Source: Anaerolineaceae bacterium UBA6133
GTDB taxonomy: Bacteria; Chloroflexota; Anaerolineae; Anaerolineales; Anaerolineaceae
Assembly: GCA_002435825.1 (NCBI GenBank)
Contig: DIVL01000074.1
Location: 1-13,391, forward strand
Direction: 5' to 3'
Length of the DNA: 13,391 bases
The notes under the pieces were generated by a model. It worked only from the letters and a program-made list of their open reading frames with translations. It did no database searches and was not told where the DNA came from. The position numbers were made by a program, and so were the translations under genes. Of the stretch, positions 6,507 through 13,391 are shown one piece after another; positions within the stretch are counted from its first letter, which is position 1, and each line of letters opens with the position of its first letter.

Positions 6507-6755
6507 GACACGTAAATATTTGATTCTTTGTTTGTAAGATTGAGTTTCGCCAGGATGCTAGACGCGATCATGGGTGAAAACTGCTGTCAATGGTAGGTTG
6601 GCTATTTCGATATTGTTGTGAGTTGAGAGATTGTGACGCCGATCCACCCTGCCTTTTCGACACTTTGTTCGCGATGGCGTGAAGCATGGAGAAACTGTTT
6701 TAAGTCTGATGGAATATCCAGTGGTAAAATCAACTTTTATAGTAACTCAGCTAAT

Positions 6756-6781
6756 ACGGTCATACGCCGAAATTTGACCGT
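6756..6781 (+). promoter_or_regulatory. 7-bp inverted repeat just before the tyrS ribosome binding site
   Basis: ACGGTCA (6756-6762) and TGACCGT (6775-6781) are perfect reverse complements with a 12-nt spacer, ending 2 nt before the AGGAGA Shine-Dalgarno (6784-6789). It could be a leader hairpin or an operator. No T-box specifier or antiterminator sequence is seen. Confidence 0.35.
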
Positions 6782-6794
6782 GCAGGAGAAGAAG

Positions 6795-8006
6795 ATGAAC
6801 ATCGATGAACAAGTTGAATATTTGATGCAAGGCGCCGATTTTGGCGACGCGACCATTGCCGACAGCATGGCGGAAGAACTGCGCCAACGCCTGGTTGAGT
6901 CCGAAAAAGCGGGCAAGCCCCTGCGCGTTTATTGCGGTTACGACCCCACCTCCACCGACCTTCATCTTGGGCACACCGTTACCATGCGCAAACTCCGTCA
7001 ATTCCAGGAGCTTGGGCATGAAGTGCTCTTCGTGATCGGCACTTACACTTCCAGGATTGGCGACCCCTCAGACAAGGACAAACTACGTCCCCATTTGAGC
7101 GAGGAAAAGGTCATGGAAAACGCCCGAACCTATGCCGAGCAGGCTTTCCGCATCCTCGATTCGGAACGCACGCAGGTGCTTTACAACGATCAGTGGCTCC
7201 GAGAGCTTTCGCTGCCTGACTTCATCGGTCTGGCTTCGAATTTCACTGCTCAGCAATTCCTGACGCGCGATAATTTCCACAAACGCTGGGACAAAAGCGA
7301 GCCGATTTACCTGCATGAATTCTTCTACGCTATCATGCAGGGCTACGACGCTTATCACCTTGACGCAGATGTCCAGGTGGGGGGCTCTGATCAACTTTTC
7401 AACATTATCACAGCTTCCCGCAAGATCATGACCTCGCTTGGCAAGAAGCCAAACATCGGTGTTATCCTGGGTATCCTGCCTGGCACTGATGGCGAGGTGC
7501 GTATGAGCAAATCCCTGGGCAACCATATCCCGCTTAACACCAACGCCGCTGATATGTATGGCAAGGTTATGAGCATCCCGGATAAGGCCATGCCCGTCTA
7601 TGCCGAGCTTGCCACCGAGTGGTCCCCCGAACAACTCTCTCGTTTTAAGGCTGGGTTAGCCACCAGCAGCCTGCACCCTCGCGACGCAAAAATGCAGCTC
7701 GCTTATGGTATTACCGCGGTCTTCTACGGCGCTGAAGCCGCGGAGAATGCTCAAAATCAATTTGTGCACACCTTCCAAAAAGGCGATACTCCGGAAGAGA
7801 TGCCCGAGTATCATCCTGCTGCGAAAGAGACCCTGATTGACATTATGGTGGGGCAGAAGTTGGCTGCAACTCGCAGCGAAGCCCGCCGATTGATCAATCA
7901 GATGGGTGTAAAAGTCAATGGGGTAACTATGAGTGATCCCAATACCAAGCCTGATCCAGACAGTGTGCTCCAGGTGGGACGGCGAAAGTTCTTGCGCATC
8001 CGCTAA
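6795..8006 (+). CDS. tyrS: Tyrosyl-tRNA synthetase (class I, TyrS type 2)
   Basis: This enzyme activates tyrosine with ATP and charges tRNA-Tyr. The 403-residue protein has the class I Rossmann fold with the HIGH box as HLGH (57-60), the tyrosine and ATP site segments MQGYDAY (181-187) and QVGGSDQ (194-200), and the KMSKS loop as RMSKS (236-240). A C-terminal S4 RNA-binding domain spans about 345-403 (ATRSEARRLINQMGVKVNG). The IGTYTSRIGDPSDKDKLRP block fits the 'type 2' (TyrZ-like) subgroup. The frame stays open upstream to 6633, but that 54-codon extension has no family similarity, while AGGAGA (6784-6789) precedes ATG 6795, so the shorter start is preferred. It is probably monocistronic: the long repeat-containing leader lies upstream and the rodA/pbp gene converges with only 3 bp between stops. 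Confidence 0.96.
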   Translation: MNIDEQVEYLMQGADFGDATIADSMAEELRQRLVESEKAGKPLRVYCGYDPTSTDLHLGHTVTMRKLRQFQELGHEVLFVIGTYTSRIGDPSDKDKLRPHLSEEKVMENARTYAEQAFRILDSERTQVLYNDQWLRELSLPDFIGLASNFTAQQFLTRDNFHKRWDKSEPIYLHEFFYAIMQGYDAYHLDADVQVGGSDQLFNIITASRKIMTSLGKKPNIGVILGILPGTDGEVRMSKSLGNHIPLNTNAADMYGKVMSIPDKAMPVYAELATEWSPEQLSRFKAGLATSSLHPRDAKMQLAYGITAVFYGAEAAENAQNQFVHTFQKGDTPEEMPEYHPAAKETLIDIMVGQKLAATRSEARRLINQMGVKVNGVTMSDPNTKPDPDSVLQVGRRKFLRIR

Positions 8007-8009
8007 AAC

Positions 8010-10622
8010 TTACTCAGTCGCGAATAAACTCAACAGACTGCTCCCGATTGTTTGTGCCAGGTCGGGAGCGTTTGATTCGATTGCCACTGCAATAGCCAGG
8101 GGTGTGGCTACCCAATCCTCAGTGGTGCCGCCGATATACCAGGTGAGGATCTTGCCATCCCGGGTCTGGGCGTGCCCGCTCTGGAACCAAAAAGCTTCGT
8201 CATTGCCGATCAGACTCGTCCGCAGCCGATCCATTGCCCCCGATTCAATTACCCGAACTGGAAAAACGCCTTCCCTGAAAGCTGTCCATTGACCATCTTC
8301 TGCAAGGTAAGTGTTGCGTAATCTTGGAGAGGGCAACAACCCATCATTGGTAATACTTGCCGCAATTAATGCCATCTGCAGCGGAGTTGCCTGGATTTCA
8401 AGCGCGCTCATCGGCTTGGTTTGGATGACTGCCGGGTCTGGTTTTTCGCCAGGCGCACTTGTACGCAGTGAAAAAGCAGGCGCGCTAAACAGTCCGAAGG
8501 ATTCCAACTGATCCAGGAATACGACCGGGTCGAGATTCTGGATTAATGCCAATGCTGCTGCCTCGCAACCGCTCTGGTAACCATTCAACTCCTCGCCATA
8601 AGCGGTGCTGGCTGCCTGGCAAAACTCGTCTTCTCCACCTGCTGCTACCGGCAGCGCCCCTGCTGCGGATTGTGGCCAGTTGTAGTAAGTGGCGAGACCC
8701 AGGCTGTTTACCAATGTTCCCAAGGGATAGGTTGCCTGGGTTATTCGGTTGACCAACGGAGCATCAGCGTCCTGGCTCAACTGCTCCCAGTTTTCGGTGA
8801 GGGTGTTTGCGTCATAGTAGGGGTGGGAAGCCATGGCGTAGATCTCACCCGTGGTCGCGTTTAGAAGCACAACCGCGCCTTTCTCTTCACCCAATAAGGC
8901 ATCAGCGGTGGTTTGCAGGGAGGCATTAATGTTCAGTTTGATGTCTACACCCGGAGGTGGTTGATTGTAGAACATTTGATACTTCCAAAGGGTGTCATAA
9001 CTTCTCCCTGAGTACCCTCTCAGCCACTGATACTGGCTCAATTCCAAGCCGTCCTGCCCATATAAGCCGCTGGTATAGCCGATCGTGTTGCTCAAGGAAG
9101 GTATGAGAACTTCACGTTTATAGCTGCCGATTTCACCTGTTGTAATTGCCAGCTCCTCTCCCGATTGGCTCAGGATCCTGCCCCTGGGGGAGTAACGGTC
9201 GTAAACCGCCCAGCGTGGGTTTTCAGGCTTTGCCAGCAGCTCTTCCTGCCTGATGATCGCGAGCCAGCTACTGGCGGCTATCACCAGGATAAACAAGATG
9301 AGAAAAATGGCTGCCACCCAACGATAAGGTTGGCGAACAGGTTCGGGCAGGGGTTCAGCTGCAAGCTCTGAGCTGATTTTGAGCAAAAGCATCACCGCGA
9401 TTAGATTTGTTACGAGCGATGAGCCGCCATAGGAAAAGAAGGGGAAGGTCACGCCAGTCAGCGGCAGCAGTCCCAGGTTCCCGGCGACAATAAAGAAGGT
9501 CTGCAACCCAAAATAAGACGCAATCCCAAAAGCCAGATAACGCCCGAAAGTCGTCTTGGTGGACTGGGCAATGCTGATACCGCGAACAACCAGGATAAGC
9601 ATCAGGAGGATCAGAGCCGAGCTGCCCAGCAAGCCGGTTTCTTCGGCAACAGCCGGGAAAATGAAATCCGAGACTGCCACGGGGATGAAAAGGGGGCTGC
9701 CCAAACCGGGTCCCGTTCCAGCCAGTCCGCCTGCCGCGATCGCAATCTGGGCTTGCACGAGTTGGTAAGCGTTTCCTGATGCCTGCGCCCAGGGGTCAAG
9801 CCAGATGTCGATGCGGACTCTGACAACATCAAACACAAAGTAGCCGATCAACCCCGCCACAATGCCAGCCAGGGGGATCAGCCACAAAAAGCGGCGCTTT
9901 TGCGTGGTCACCGTCAGCATCAGGACGTAAAGGCAGATAAATAAACTGGCGGTGCCGAGATCCCGCTGACCGATCAGTAAAAATCCAGCTGTTGCCGTGA
10001 CAATCAGAGTAGGAAGGACCGAGCCCAGCAGCGTGATATTGGGTTTGATCTGATCGGCGAAGAAGGCTGCCAGGTAAACGATCATCAAAAGTTTCAGGGG
10101 TTCAGAGGGCTGAAAATAAAACCCAAAGGCTTCCAGCCACAATCGCGGTCCCGCGCCTGTCGGATTTACACCGACGATGAAAGTCAGCCCAATCAGCAGC
10201 AAACCGATCAGGAGCCATACATACTTGTAGCGCTTCAATAGACGGCTCAGGCGGTTGGTGTTGAGACCCAGCCAAAACAGGGCACAACCCACCAGGAACC
10301 ACCCCAGCTGCTTTTGTCCCAGGCTGGGTGAAAGACGCCAAACGCTCAGCAGTCCCCAGCCGACTAAAGCGGTGAAAGTTGGAAAGATCCAGGGATCACG
10401 GTTTGGCAGCTTACGCCGGACGGCCTTATGAAGCACCAGGATGCCGCCCAACCAGACAAAATAGGGCACAAAAACCAGCCAGTCCAGCTGCAGTGTTTCG
10501 GAGTGGATGCGTGTTCCATTTGCCAGCGAAAGGGCAGCGGTTTGGAAAAACAGGAATAGCGCCGCCAGCGCGAGCAGCCTGGGCTGTTTTGAATGCAATC
10601 GGGTGGCGGCTTTAGCAGACAA
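8010..10622 (-). CDS. RodA/FtsW (SEDS) glycosyltransferase fused to a degenerate class B penicillin-binding protein
   Basis: An 870-residue two-part envelope protein. Residues 1-about 415 are a polytopic SEDS peptidoglycan polymerase that elongates glycan strands from lipid II. It keeps the catalytic-type aspartate in VSDFIFPAVAEETG (D319), TGAGPRLWL and TFPFFSYGGSS (392-402). A membrane helix (about 430-455) leads to a PbpA-like pedestal (RGRILSQSGEELA) and transpeptidase domain (about 565-870). That domain keeps GAVVLLNATTGEIYAMASHP, ATPLQMA and WYIGG, but the catalytic motifs are lost: SxxK reads TLVN (636-639), SxN aligns with SGCE (684-687), and KTGT reads QSGH (814-817). Transpeptidation and beta-lactam binding are therefore unlikely, and the domain may act as a SEDS activator or scaffold. 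The start is TTG at 10622, 2 bp after the upstream stop; the SD is weak, suggesting coupling, and there is no other early start. Confidence 0.92.
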   Translation of the reverse strand: MSAKAATRLHSKQPRLLALAALFLFFQTAALSLANGTRIHSETLQLDWLVFVPYFVWLGGILVLHKAVRRKLPNRDPWIFPTFTALVGWGLLSVWRLSPSLGQKQLGWFLVGCALFWLGLNTNRLSRLLKRYKYVWLLIGLLLIGLTFIVGVNPTGAGPRLWLEAFGFYFQPSEPLKLLMIVYLAAFFADQIKPNITLLGSVLPTLIVTATAGFLLIGQRDLGTASLFICLYVLMLTVTTQKRRFLWLIPLAGIVAGLIGYFVFDVVRVRIDIWLDPWAQASGNAYQLVQAQIAIAAGGLAGTGPGLGSPLFIPVAVSDFIFPAVAEETGLLGSSALILLMLILVVRGISIAQSTKTTFGRYLAFGIASYFGLQTFFIVAGNLGLLPLTGVTFPFFSYGGSSLVTNLIAVMLLLKISSELAAEPLPEPVRQPYRWVAAIFLILFILVIAASSWLAIIRQEELLAKPENPRWAVYDRYSPRGRILSQSGEELAITTGEIGSYKREVLIPSLSNTIGYTSGLYGQDGLELSQYQWLRGYSGRSYDTLWKYQMFYNQPPPGVDIKLNINASLQTTADALLGEEKGAVVLLNATTGEIYAMASHPYYDANTLTENWEQLSQDADAPLVNRITQATYPLGTLVNSLGLATYYNWPQSAAGALPVAAGGEDEFCQAASTAYGEELNGYQSGCEAAALALIQNLDPVVFLDQLESFGLFSAPAFSLRTSAPGEKPDPAVIQTKPMSALEIQATPLQMALIAASITNDGLLPSPRLRNTYLAEDGQWTAFREGVFPVRVIESGAMDRLRTSLIGNDEAFWFQSGHAQTRDGKILTWYIGGTTEDWVATPLAIAVAIESNAPDLAQTIGSSLLSLFATE

Positions 10623-10624
10623 GG

Positions 10625-11500
10625 TTATCCGAGATACTTATCGACCAGCAGGTGGAGCCTGGATTTAGTTTCCGGGTTGATCTTCGCAGGATTGGTCATA
10701 ATGGCATATTTCAAGGCTTCACCGCACTCACAAGTCACAGAGCCATCTTCCTCTGCCAGCATATCAACCAGGCGGATCAAAGCATTTTGCGCTACTGCTG
10801 TGTTTTTAGTAAGGGTATTGATCACCATTTCCACGGTTACCGGCTCTTCTGAAATGTGCCAGCAATCGTAATCTGTCACGTGCGCCATCGTGGCATAGCA
10901 GATTTCTGCTTCGCGCGCTAAAAAGACCTCAGGTGAGGCGGTCATGCCCACCAAAGACATACCCCAACTGCGGAAGGTGTTTGACTCACCGCGCGTTGAG
11001 AAGCGCGGACCTTCGATGGTGATATAGGTGCCGCCACTATGCACCACGACATCCTGTTCCTTTAGGGCTTTTAGAAGCTGCGCGCTTAATTTTGGGCAGA
11101 ATGGATGGGCGGTGCTGACGTGGGCAACTATCCCGTCGCCAAAGAAACTGCGTTTTCGGTCTTTGGTGAAATCAAAAACCTGATCTGGCACAACGATATG
11201 CCCCGGAGCGTAATCAGCCCTCAGGGAGCCGACAGCACTCACACTGATGATCTTGCTGATGCCGAGTTCTTTGAAAGCATAAATATTTGCACGGTAATTC
11301 ACCTCAGAGGGTAATAGGACATGTCCGATTCCGTGCCGCGCCAGAAAAGCCAGCTTTTTGCCTTTTACTTCGCCGATTACGATCGGTGAGGACGGCTTGC
11401 CGAAAGGAGTCTCCACCTCGATGGTTTCCACTTTTTGTAACCCATTAAAGCCATACAGTCCTGATCCTCCGATGATCCCAAATGCAAACTCTTCTGTCAT
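10625..11500 (-). CDS. mtnP: S-methyl-5'-thioadenosine phosphorylase
   Basis: MTAP splits methylthioadenosine (a polyamine and SAM by-product) with phosphate into adenine and methylthioribose-1-phosphate in the cytosol, feeding methionine salvage. The 291-residue length is typical. Family marks in order are the phosphate loop GIIGGSGLY (8-16), RHG (55-57), NYRAN (68-72), EGPRFSTRGES (163-173), GMTASPE (185-191) and TDYDCWH (209-215). The last block supports adenosine-type MTAP specificity over a generic purine nucleoside phosphorylase, although methylthioinosine or mixed use cannot be ruled out. ATG at 11500 has AGAGG about 5 nt upstream. It sits 11 bp after the fhaB-like gene and 2 bp before the SEDS-PBP gene, so it is inside the cell-wall operon, with no obvious functional reason. 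Confidence 0.95.
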   Translation of the reverse strand: MTEEFAFGIIGGSGLYGFNGLQKVETIEVETPFGKPSSPIVIGEVKGKKLAFLARHGIGHVLLPSEVNYRANIYAFKELGISKIISVSAVGSLRADYAPGHIVVPDQVFDFTKDRKRSFFGDGIVAHVSTAHPFCPKLSAQLLKALKEQDVVVHSGGTYITIEGPRFSTRGESNTFRSWGMSLVGMTASPEVFLAREAEICYATMAHVTDYDCWHISEEPVTVEMVINTLTKNTAVAQNALIRLVDMLAEEDGSVTCECGEALKYAIMTNPAKINPETKSRLHLLVDKYLG

Positions 11501-11511
11501 TTTCGCCTCTC

Positions 11512-11946
11512 TTATTCTTCAATTGGTTTTATGAAAATTTTGAAAATTGCGTCACCGCAATAAAATTCGTCGTTATCTTTGACAACAATGGGTTCCTCAA
11601 CCCGAATTCCATCCAAATAGGAACCATTCGTCGACTTGAGGTCCTCGAACCACCATTGATTCAGGTTATAGAATAGACGGGCATGCCTGGAAGAAACAGT
11701 TGAATCCTCCAGGATAAAATCACAATCCAGGCTGCGACCAATTAAAACCTCCACGCCGGCAAAGCTTTGTATCTTCGGTTCCGCACCGATTCCAGAGGAT
11801 AGCAAAAGGCTGGGGATCGCGAGATTTCCCTGGTGCACCTGCTTTGAGACCACGCTGCGCCATAACATCCACATCGCGAGAGCCAAAAAGGCATAAAGAA
11901 AAGCCAGAAACAAGACACGCAGTATCAGACCAGCTGTAGCAGACAT
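11512..11946 (-). CDS. FhaB-like membrane-anchored FHA-domain protein
   Basis: A 144-residue protein with one N-terminal membrane helix (about 7-29), a short linker and a C-terminal forkhead-associated domain (about 66-140) that binds phosphothreonine peptides. The FHA core motifs are complete: GR (70-71), SSRH (85-88) and STNG (105-108). Layout and size match actinobacterial FhaB (Rv0019c type), which is encoded beside rodA and pbpA and linked to Ser/Thr kinases controlling cell-wall growth. Here the domain would face the cytoplasm and recruit phosphorylated partners to the membrane near the SEDS protein; this role is inferred. The ATG at 11946 is 1 bp after the fhaA stop, and its AAGGAG ribosome binding site lies in the last fhaA codons, indicating coupled translation. 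No kinase gene is in the window. Confidence 0.9.
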   Translation of the reverse strand: MSATAGLILRVLFLAFLYAFLALAMWMLWRSVVSKQVHQGNLAIPSLLLSSGIGAEPKIQSFAGVEVLIGRSLDCDFILEDSTVSSRHARLFYNLNQWWFEDLKSTNGSYLDGIRVEEPIVVKDNDEFYCGDAIFKIFIKPIEE

Positions 11947-11947
11947 T

Positions 11948-12715
11948 TCACTCCTTTGTGGCTATGATCGTGGTCGGATTTAACCCTGTGCCTGGCATAT
12001 CCTGGTTGTAAATCAGGAGCGTTTTGCCGATCCGGATCACATCACCAGGCTTGAGGGTAGCGGTTTTTACACGCTGATTGTTGAGGAAGGTTCCACCGGT
12101 TGAGCTAAGATCGAAAAGCAGGTAATGACCTTGCTGCGCCCTTAGCTGCAGGTGATCGCGCGATACCAACGGGTCGTCAAGTTGGATATCGCTGGTGCTC
12201 CGACGTCCGATCTTGATAATGGTCTTGTTCAGATAGTGCTGTTCCTTGCCATTGATGATGAAATAGGCACGTTCGGGTCGGACTGGTTCAGCAGGAGCCT
12301 CAGGAGCCGTGATCTGCAGGGAAGTTTTTGAGGTGTCGGAGGATGGGAGCGTGAGAGCTGTGGATATCTCTATTGCGTCAACCGCCAGGCTGGGGTTTTG
12401 CGCCAGCTGGATGCGGAGCGGCACTCTGAATTGATAACCCTGCTCAAGCCAACCGGCTTCCACCTCGCTGGCAACCTGGTTCAGAGTAGGCATGGTCTCC
12501 TGCCAGGCATCCCACTTTTCTGGTGAAACGAACAGTGTGATCAAATCGGGCACGAATTTTTCGCGGGTATCAGTCTGCGCCTGGATCTTCTCATCAATAA
12601 GAGTCACCAACTGACTGCTGAGCGACGACGCTGCTCCAGGGAAGAGCAGCCTGTCCATCGTACCTTCAAGCAGAGCTTGAATTTTGCTTTCAATCAACGC
12701 TAAAAAATTCTGCAT
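11948..12715 (-). CDS. FhaA-like protein: DUF3662 N-terminal domain plus FHA domain
   Basis: A 255-residue cytosolic protein. Residues 1-about 115 look like the DUF3662/FhaA N-terminal domain (MQNFLALIESKIQALLEGTM, then a FVPDLITLFVSPEKWDAW strand block); a proline-rich linker spans about 122-148. A C-terminal FHA domain follows with GR (170-171) and SRDH (185-188), but STGG (205-208) where STNG is usual. FhaA of Mycobacterium has the same two-domain layout and regulates peptidoglycan synthesis, including through the MurJ-like protein MviN/CwsA system. The frame stays open to a GTG at 12784, with GAGGG 6 nt before it; those 23 extra residues lie in or next to the repeat tract and lack family similarity, so the ATG at 12715 is preferred. 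It is the first gene of the fhaA-fhaB-mtnP-SEDS/PBP operon. Confidence 0.85.
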   Translation of the reverse strand: MQNFLALIESKIQALLEGTMDRLLFPGAASSLSSQLVTLIDEKIQAQTDTREKFVPDLITLFVSPEKWDAWQETMPTLNQVASEVEAGWLEQGYQFRVPLRIQLAQNPSLAVDAIEISTALTLPSSDTSKTSLQITAPEAPAEPVRPERAYFIINGKEQHYLNKTIIKIGRRSTSDIQLDDPLVSRDHLQLRAQQGHYLLFDLSSTGGTFLNNQRVKTATLKPGDVIRIGKTLLIYNQDMPGTGLNPTTIIATKE

Positions 12716-12730
12716 GGCAGCCACCCTGAA

Positions 12731-12739
12731 ATTATACCA
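12731..12739 (-). promoter_or_regulatory. Candidate extended -10 promoter element of the fhaA operon
   Basis: On the minus strand TGGTATAAT (12739-12731) matches the extended -10 consensus TGnTATAAT exactly. No good -35 is seen. Transcription from it would start about 8-10 nt before ATG 12715, giving a very short leader, so it may be fortuitous. Confidence 0.35.
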
Positions 12740-12781
12740 ACGAACCAGGAGGCTCTGGTTTGCCTGTGTGGTTTTTTTTGT

Positions 12782-13020
12782 CACATCGTGCCCTCAGGGT
12801 ATTGCGAGGGACGAAGCAATCTAAACTGTTTATCATCAAGTAATATGAGCGGCTCACAAACGCTTTGAGAGGTAAAACCATGATCCTGCGAGCATTTTTT
12901 TCACATCGTGCCCTTCTGTCATTGCGAGGGACGAAGCAATCTAAACTGTTTATCATCAAGTAATATGAGCGGTTCACAAACGCCTTGTGATTAATTACCG
13001 TGATCCTACTTATTAGATCG
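12782..13020. repeat. 120-bp tandem duplication upstream of the fhaA operon
   Basis: Positions 12782-12900 and 12902-13020 are aligned copies at exactly 120 bp. They share TCACATCGTGCCC, a long identical core (12801-12852 and 12921-12972) and a following GATCCT, and each is preceded by a T-tract. A third, more diverged copy of the core begins at 13061. The first unit reaches the alternative GTG start of fhaA. Confidence 0.85.
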
Positions 13021-13047
13021 CTTTGCAAAAGAGGCTCGCGATGACAG
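12916..13047. repeat. MITE-like palindromic element, copy A
   Basis: Begins CTGTCATTGCGAG and ends CTCGCGATGACAG, near-perfect terminal inverted repeats. A second inner pair is GAAGCAATCT near the left end and AGATCGCTTTGC near the right end. 132 bp with no coding capacity; resembles the 'GTCATTGCGAG...GAAGCAATC' repeats common in Chloroflexota and other genomes. Confidence 0.7.
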
Positions 13048-13073
13048 CGGCGTAAGCGGGACATCGTGCCCTT

Positions 13074-13233
13074 CTGTCATTGCGAGGGACGAAGCAATCT
13101 AGACTGTTCGCCCTAAATTAGCTTGTGAGGTTCACAAACCCTTTTGTGGATAATCAGCGTGATCCTGTTGCCTAATATGTTTCTGTTCCGCCAGGAGTTT
13201 AGATTGCTTCACAAAAGAGGTTCGCAGTAACAG
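13074..13233. repeat. MITE-like palindromic element, copy B
   Basis: Begins CTGTCATTGCGAGG with GAAGCAATCTAGACTG inside, and ends with TTTAGATTGCTTC and then TTCGCAGTAACAG, the diverged inverted copy. About 160 bp and the same family as 12916-13047. The interior differs, but GTTCACAAACCCTTTTGTG and TGATCCTG are shared motifs. Confidence 0.65.
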
Positions 13234-13297
13234 ATTTCAGATTAAGAATGGAAGGTGAGTCCGTGTGCCCGCGAAGCAGGGTAATCGGATCTTTAGC

Positions 13298-13391
13298 CCG
13301 TCATCGCGAGCTTCTCTTGCGAAGCGATCTCGCCCAGATTCCGTCATCGCGAGCCTCTTTTGCGAAGCGATCTCTCCTTGGTTCCGTCATC
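13298..13391. repeat. 43-bp tandem repeat running off the right edge
   Basis: CCGTCATCGCGAGC starts at 13298, again at 13341, and CCGTCATC at 13384, a constant 43-bp period. Each unit contains TTGCGAAGCGATCTC. The unit is a half of the same palindromic family (compare CTCGCGATGACAG at 13035-13047). The number of further copies is unknown. Confidence 0.85.

Noticed and set aside
6633..6794. 54-codon N-terminal extension of tyrS
   Set aside because: No similarity to the synthetase family and no ribosome site; ATG 6795 has AGGAGA at proper distance.
12732..13064. 110-codon minus-strand open frame upstream of fhaA
   Set aside because: It is a translation of the 120-bp tandem repeat and repeats itself internally; no ribosome site and no family.

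Overview
The window looks like chromosomal DNA from a member of the Chloroflexota, most likely an Anaerolineae-type bacterium. This is inferred from gene content, not from a marker gene: an actinobacterial-like fhaA-fhaB-rodA/pbp block, an IS1634-type transposase, a REP-associated transposase and many GTAG-hairpin and 'GTCATTGCGAG' intergenic repeats. No rRNA, tRNA or CRISPR array was found.

Layout. Positions 1-660 hold the 5' part of an IS1634-type transposase (minus strand, running off the left edge), apparently inserted into a helix-turn-helix gene of which only the C-terminal coding remnant survives. Positions 740-1870 form a mobile unit: a single REP-associated tyrosine transposase (RAYT) gene on the minus strand flanked by two REP arrays that share a 152-bp direct repeat. 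Positions 1987-5998 are a plus-strand operon: an FtsK/SpoIIIE DNA translocase, a CDP-alcohol phosphatidyltransferase (phospholipid head-group enzyme) and Lgt (prolipoprotein diacylglyceryl transferase). It ends in a clear intrinsic terminator at 6022-6051. Positions 6060-6510 are a second REP area: the hairpin stems differ but each is directly preceded by the same GTAG tetranucleotide. tyrS (tyrosyl-tRNA synthetase) follows at 6795-8006 on the plus strand.

Positions 12715-8010 are a minus-strand operon that converges on tyrS with a 3-bp gap: fhaA-like (DUF3662 + FHA), fhaB-like (membrane anchor + FHA), methylthioadenosine phosphorylase, and an 870-residue protein joining a SEDS glycosyltransferase (RodA/FtsW) to a class B penicillin-binding protein. 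The genes are 1, 11 and 2 bp apart and are probably translationally coupled. The PBP half appears to have lost all three catalytic motifs, so the protein reads as an active SEDS polymerase carrying a pseudo-transpeptidase. Positions 12782-13391 are packed with short palindromic MITE-like and tandem repeats.

The theme of the two operons is envelope growth and division: chromosome translocation at the septum, phospholipid and lipoprotein synthesis, glycan-strand polymerisation and phosphopeptide-binding regulators. The most unusual signals are the degenerate PBP fused to SEDS and the RAYT with its structurally uniform, sequence-diverse GTAG hairpins.
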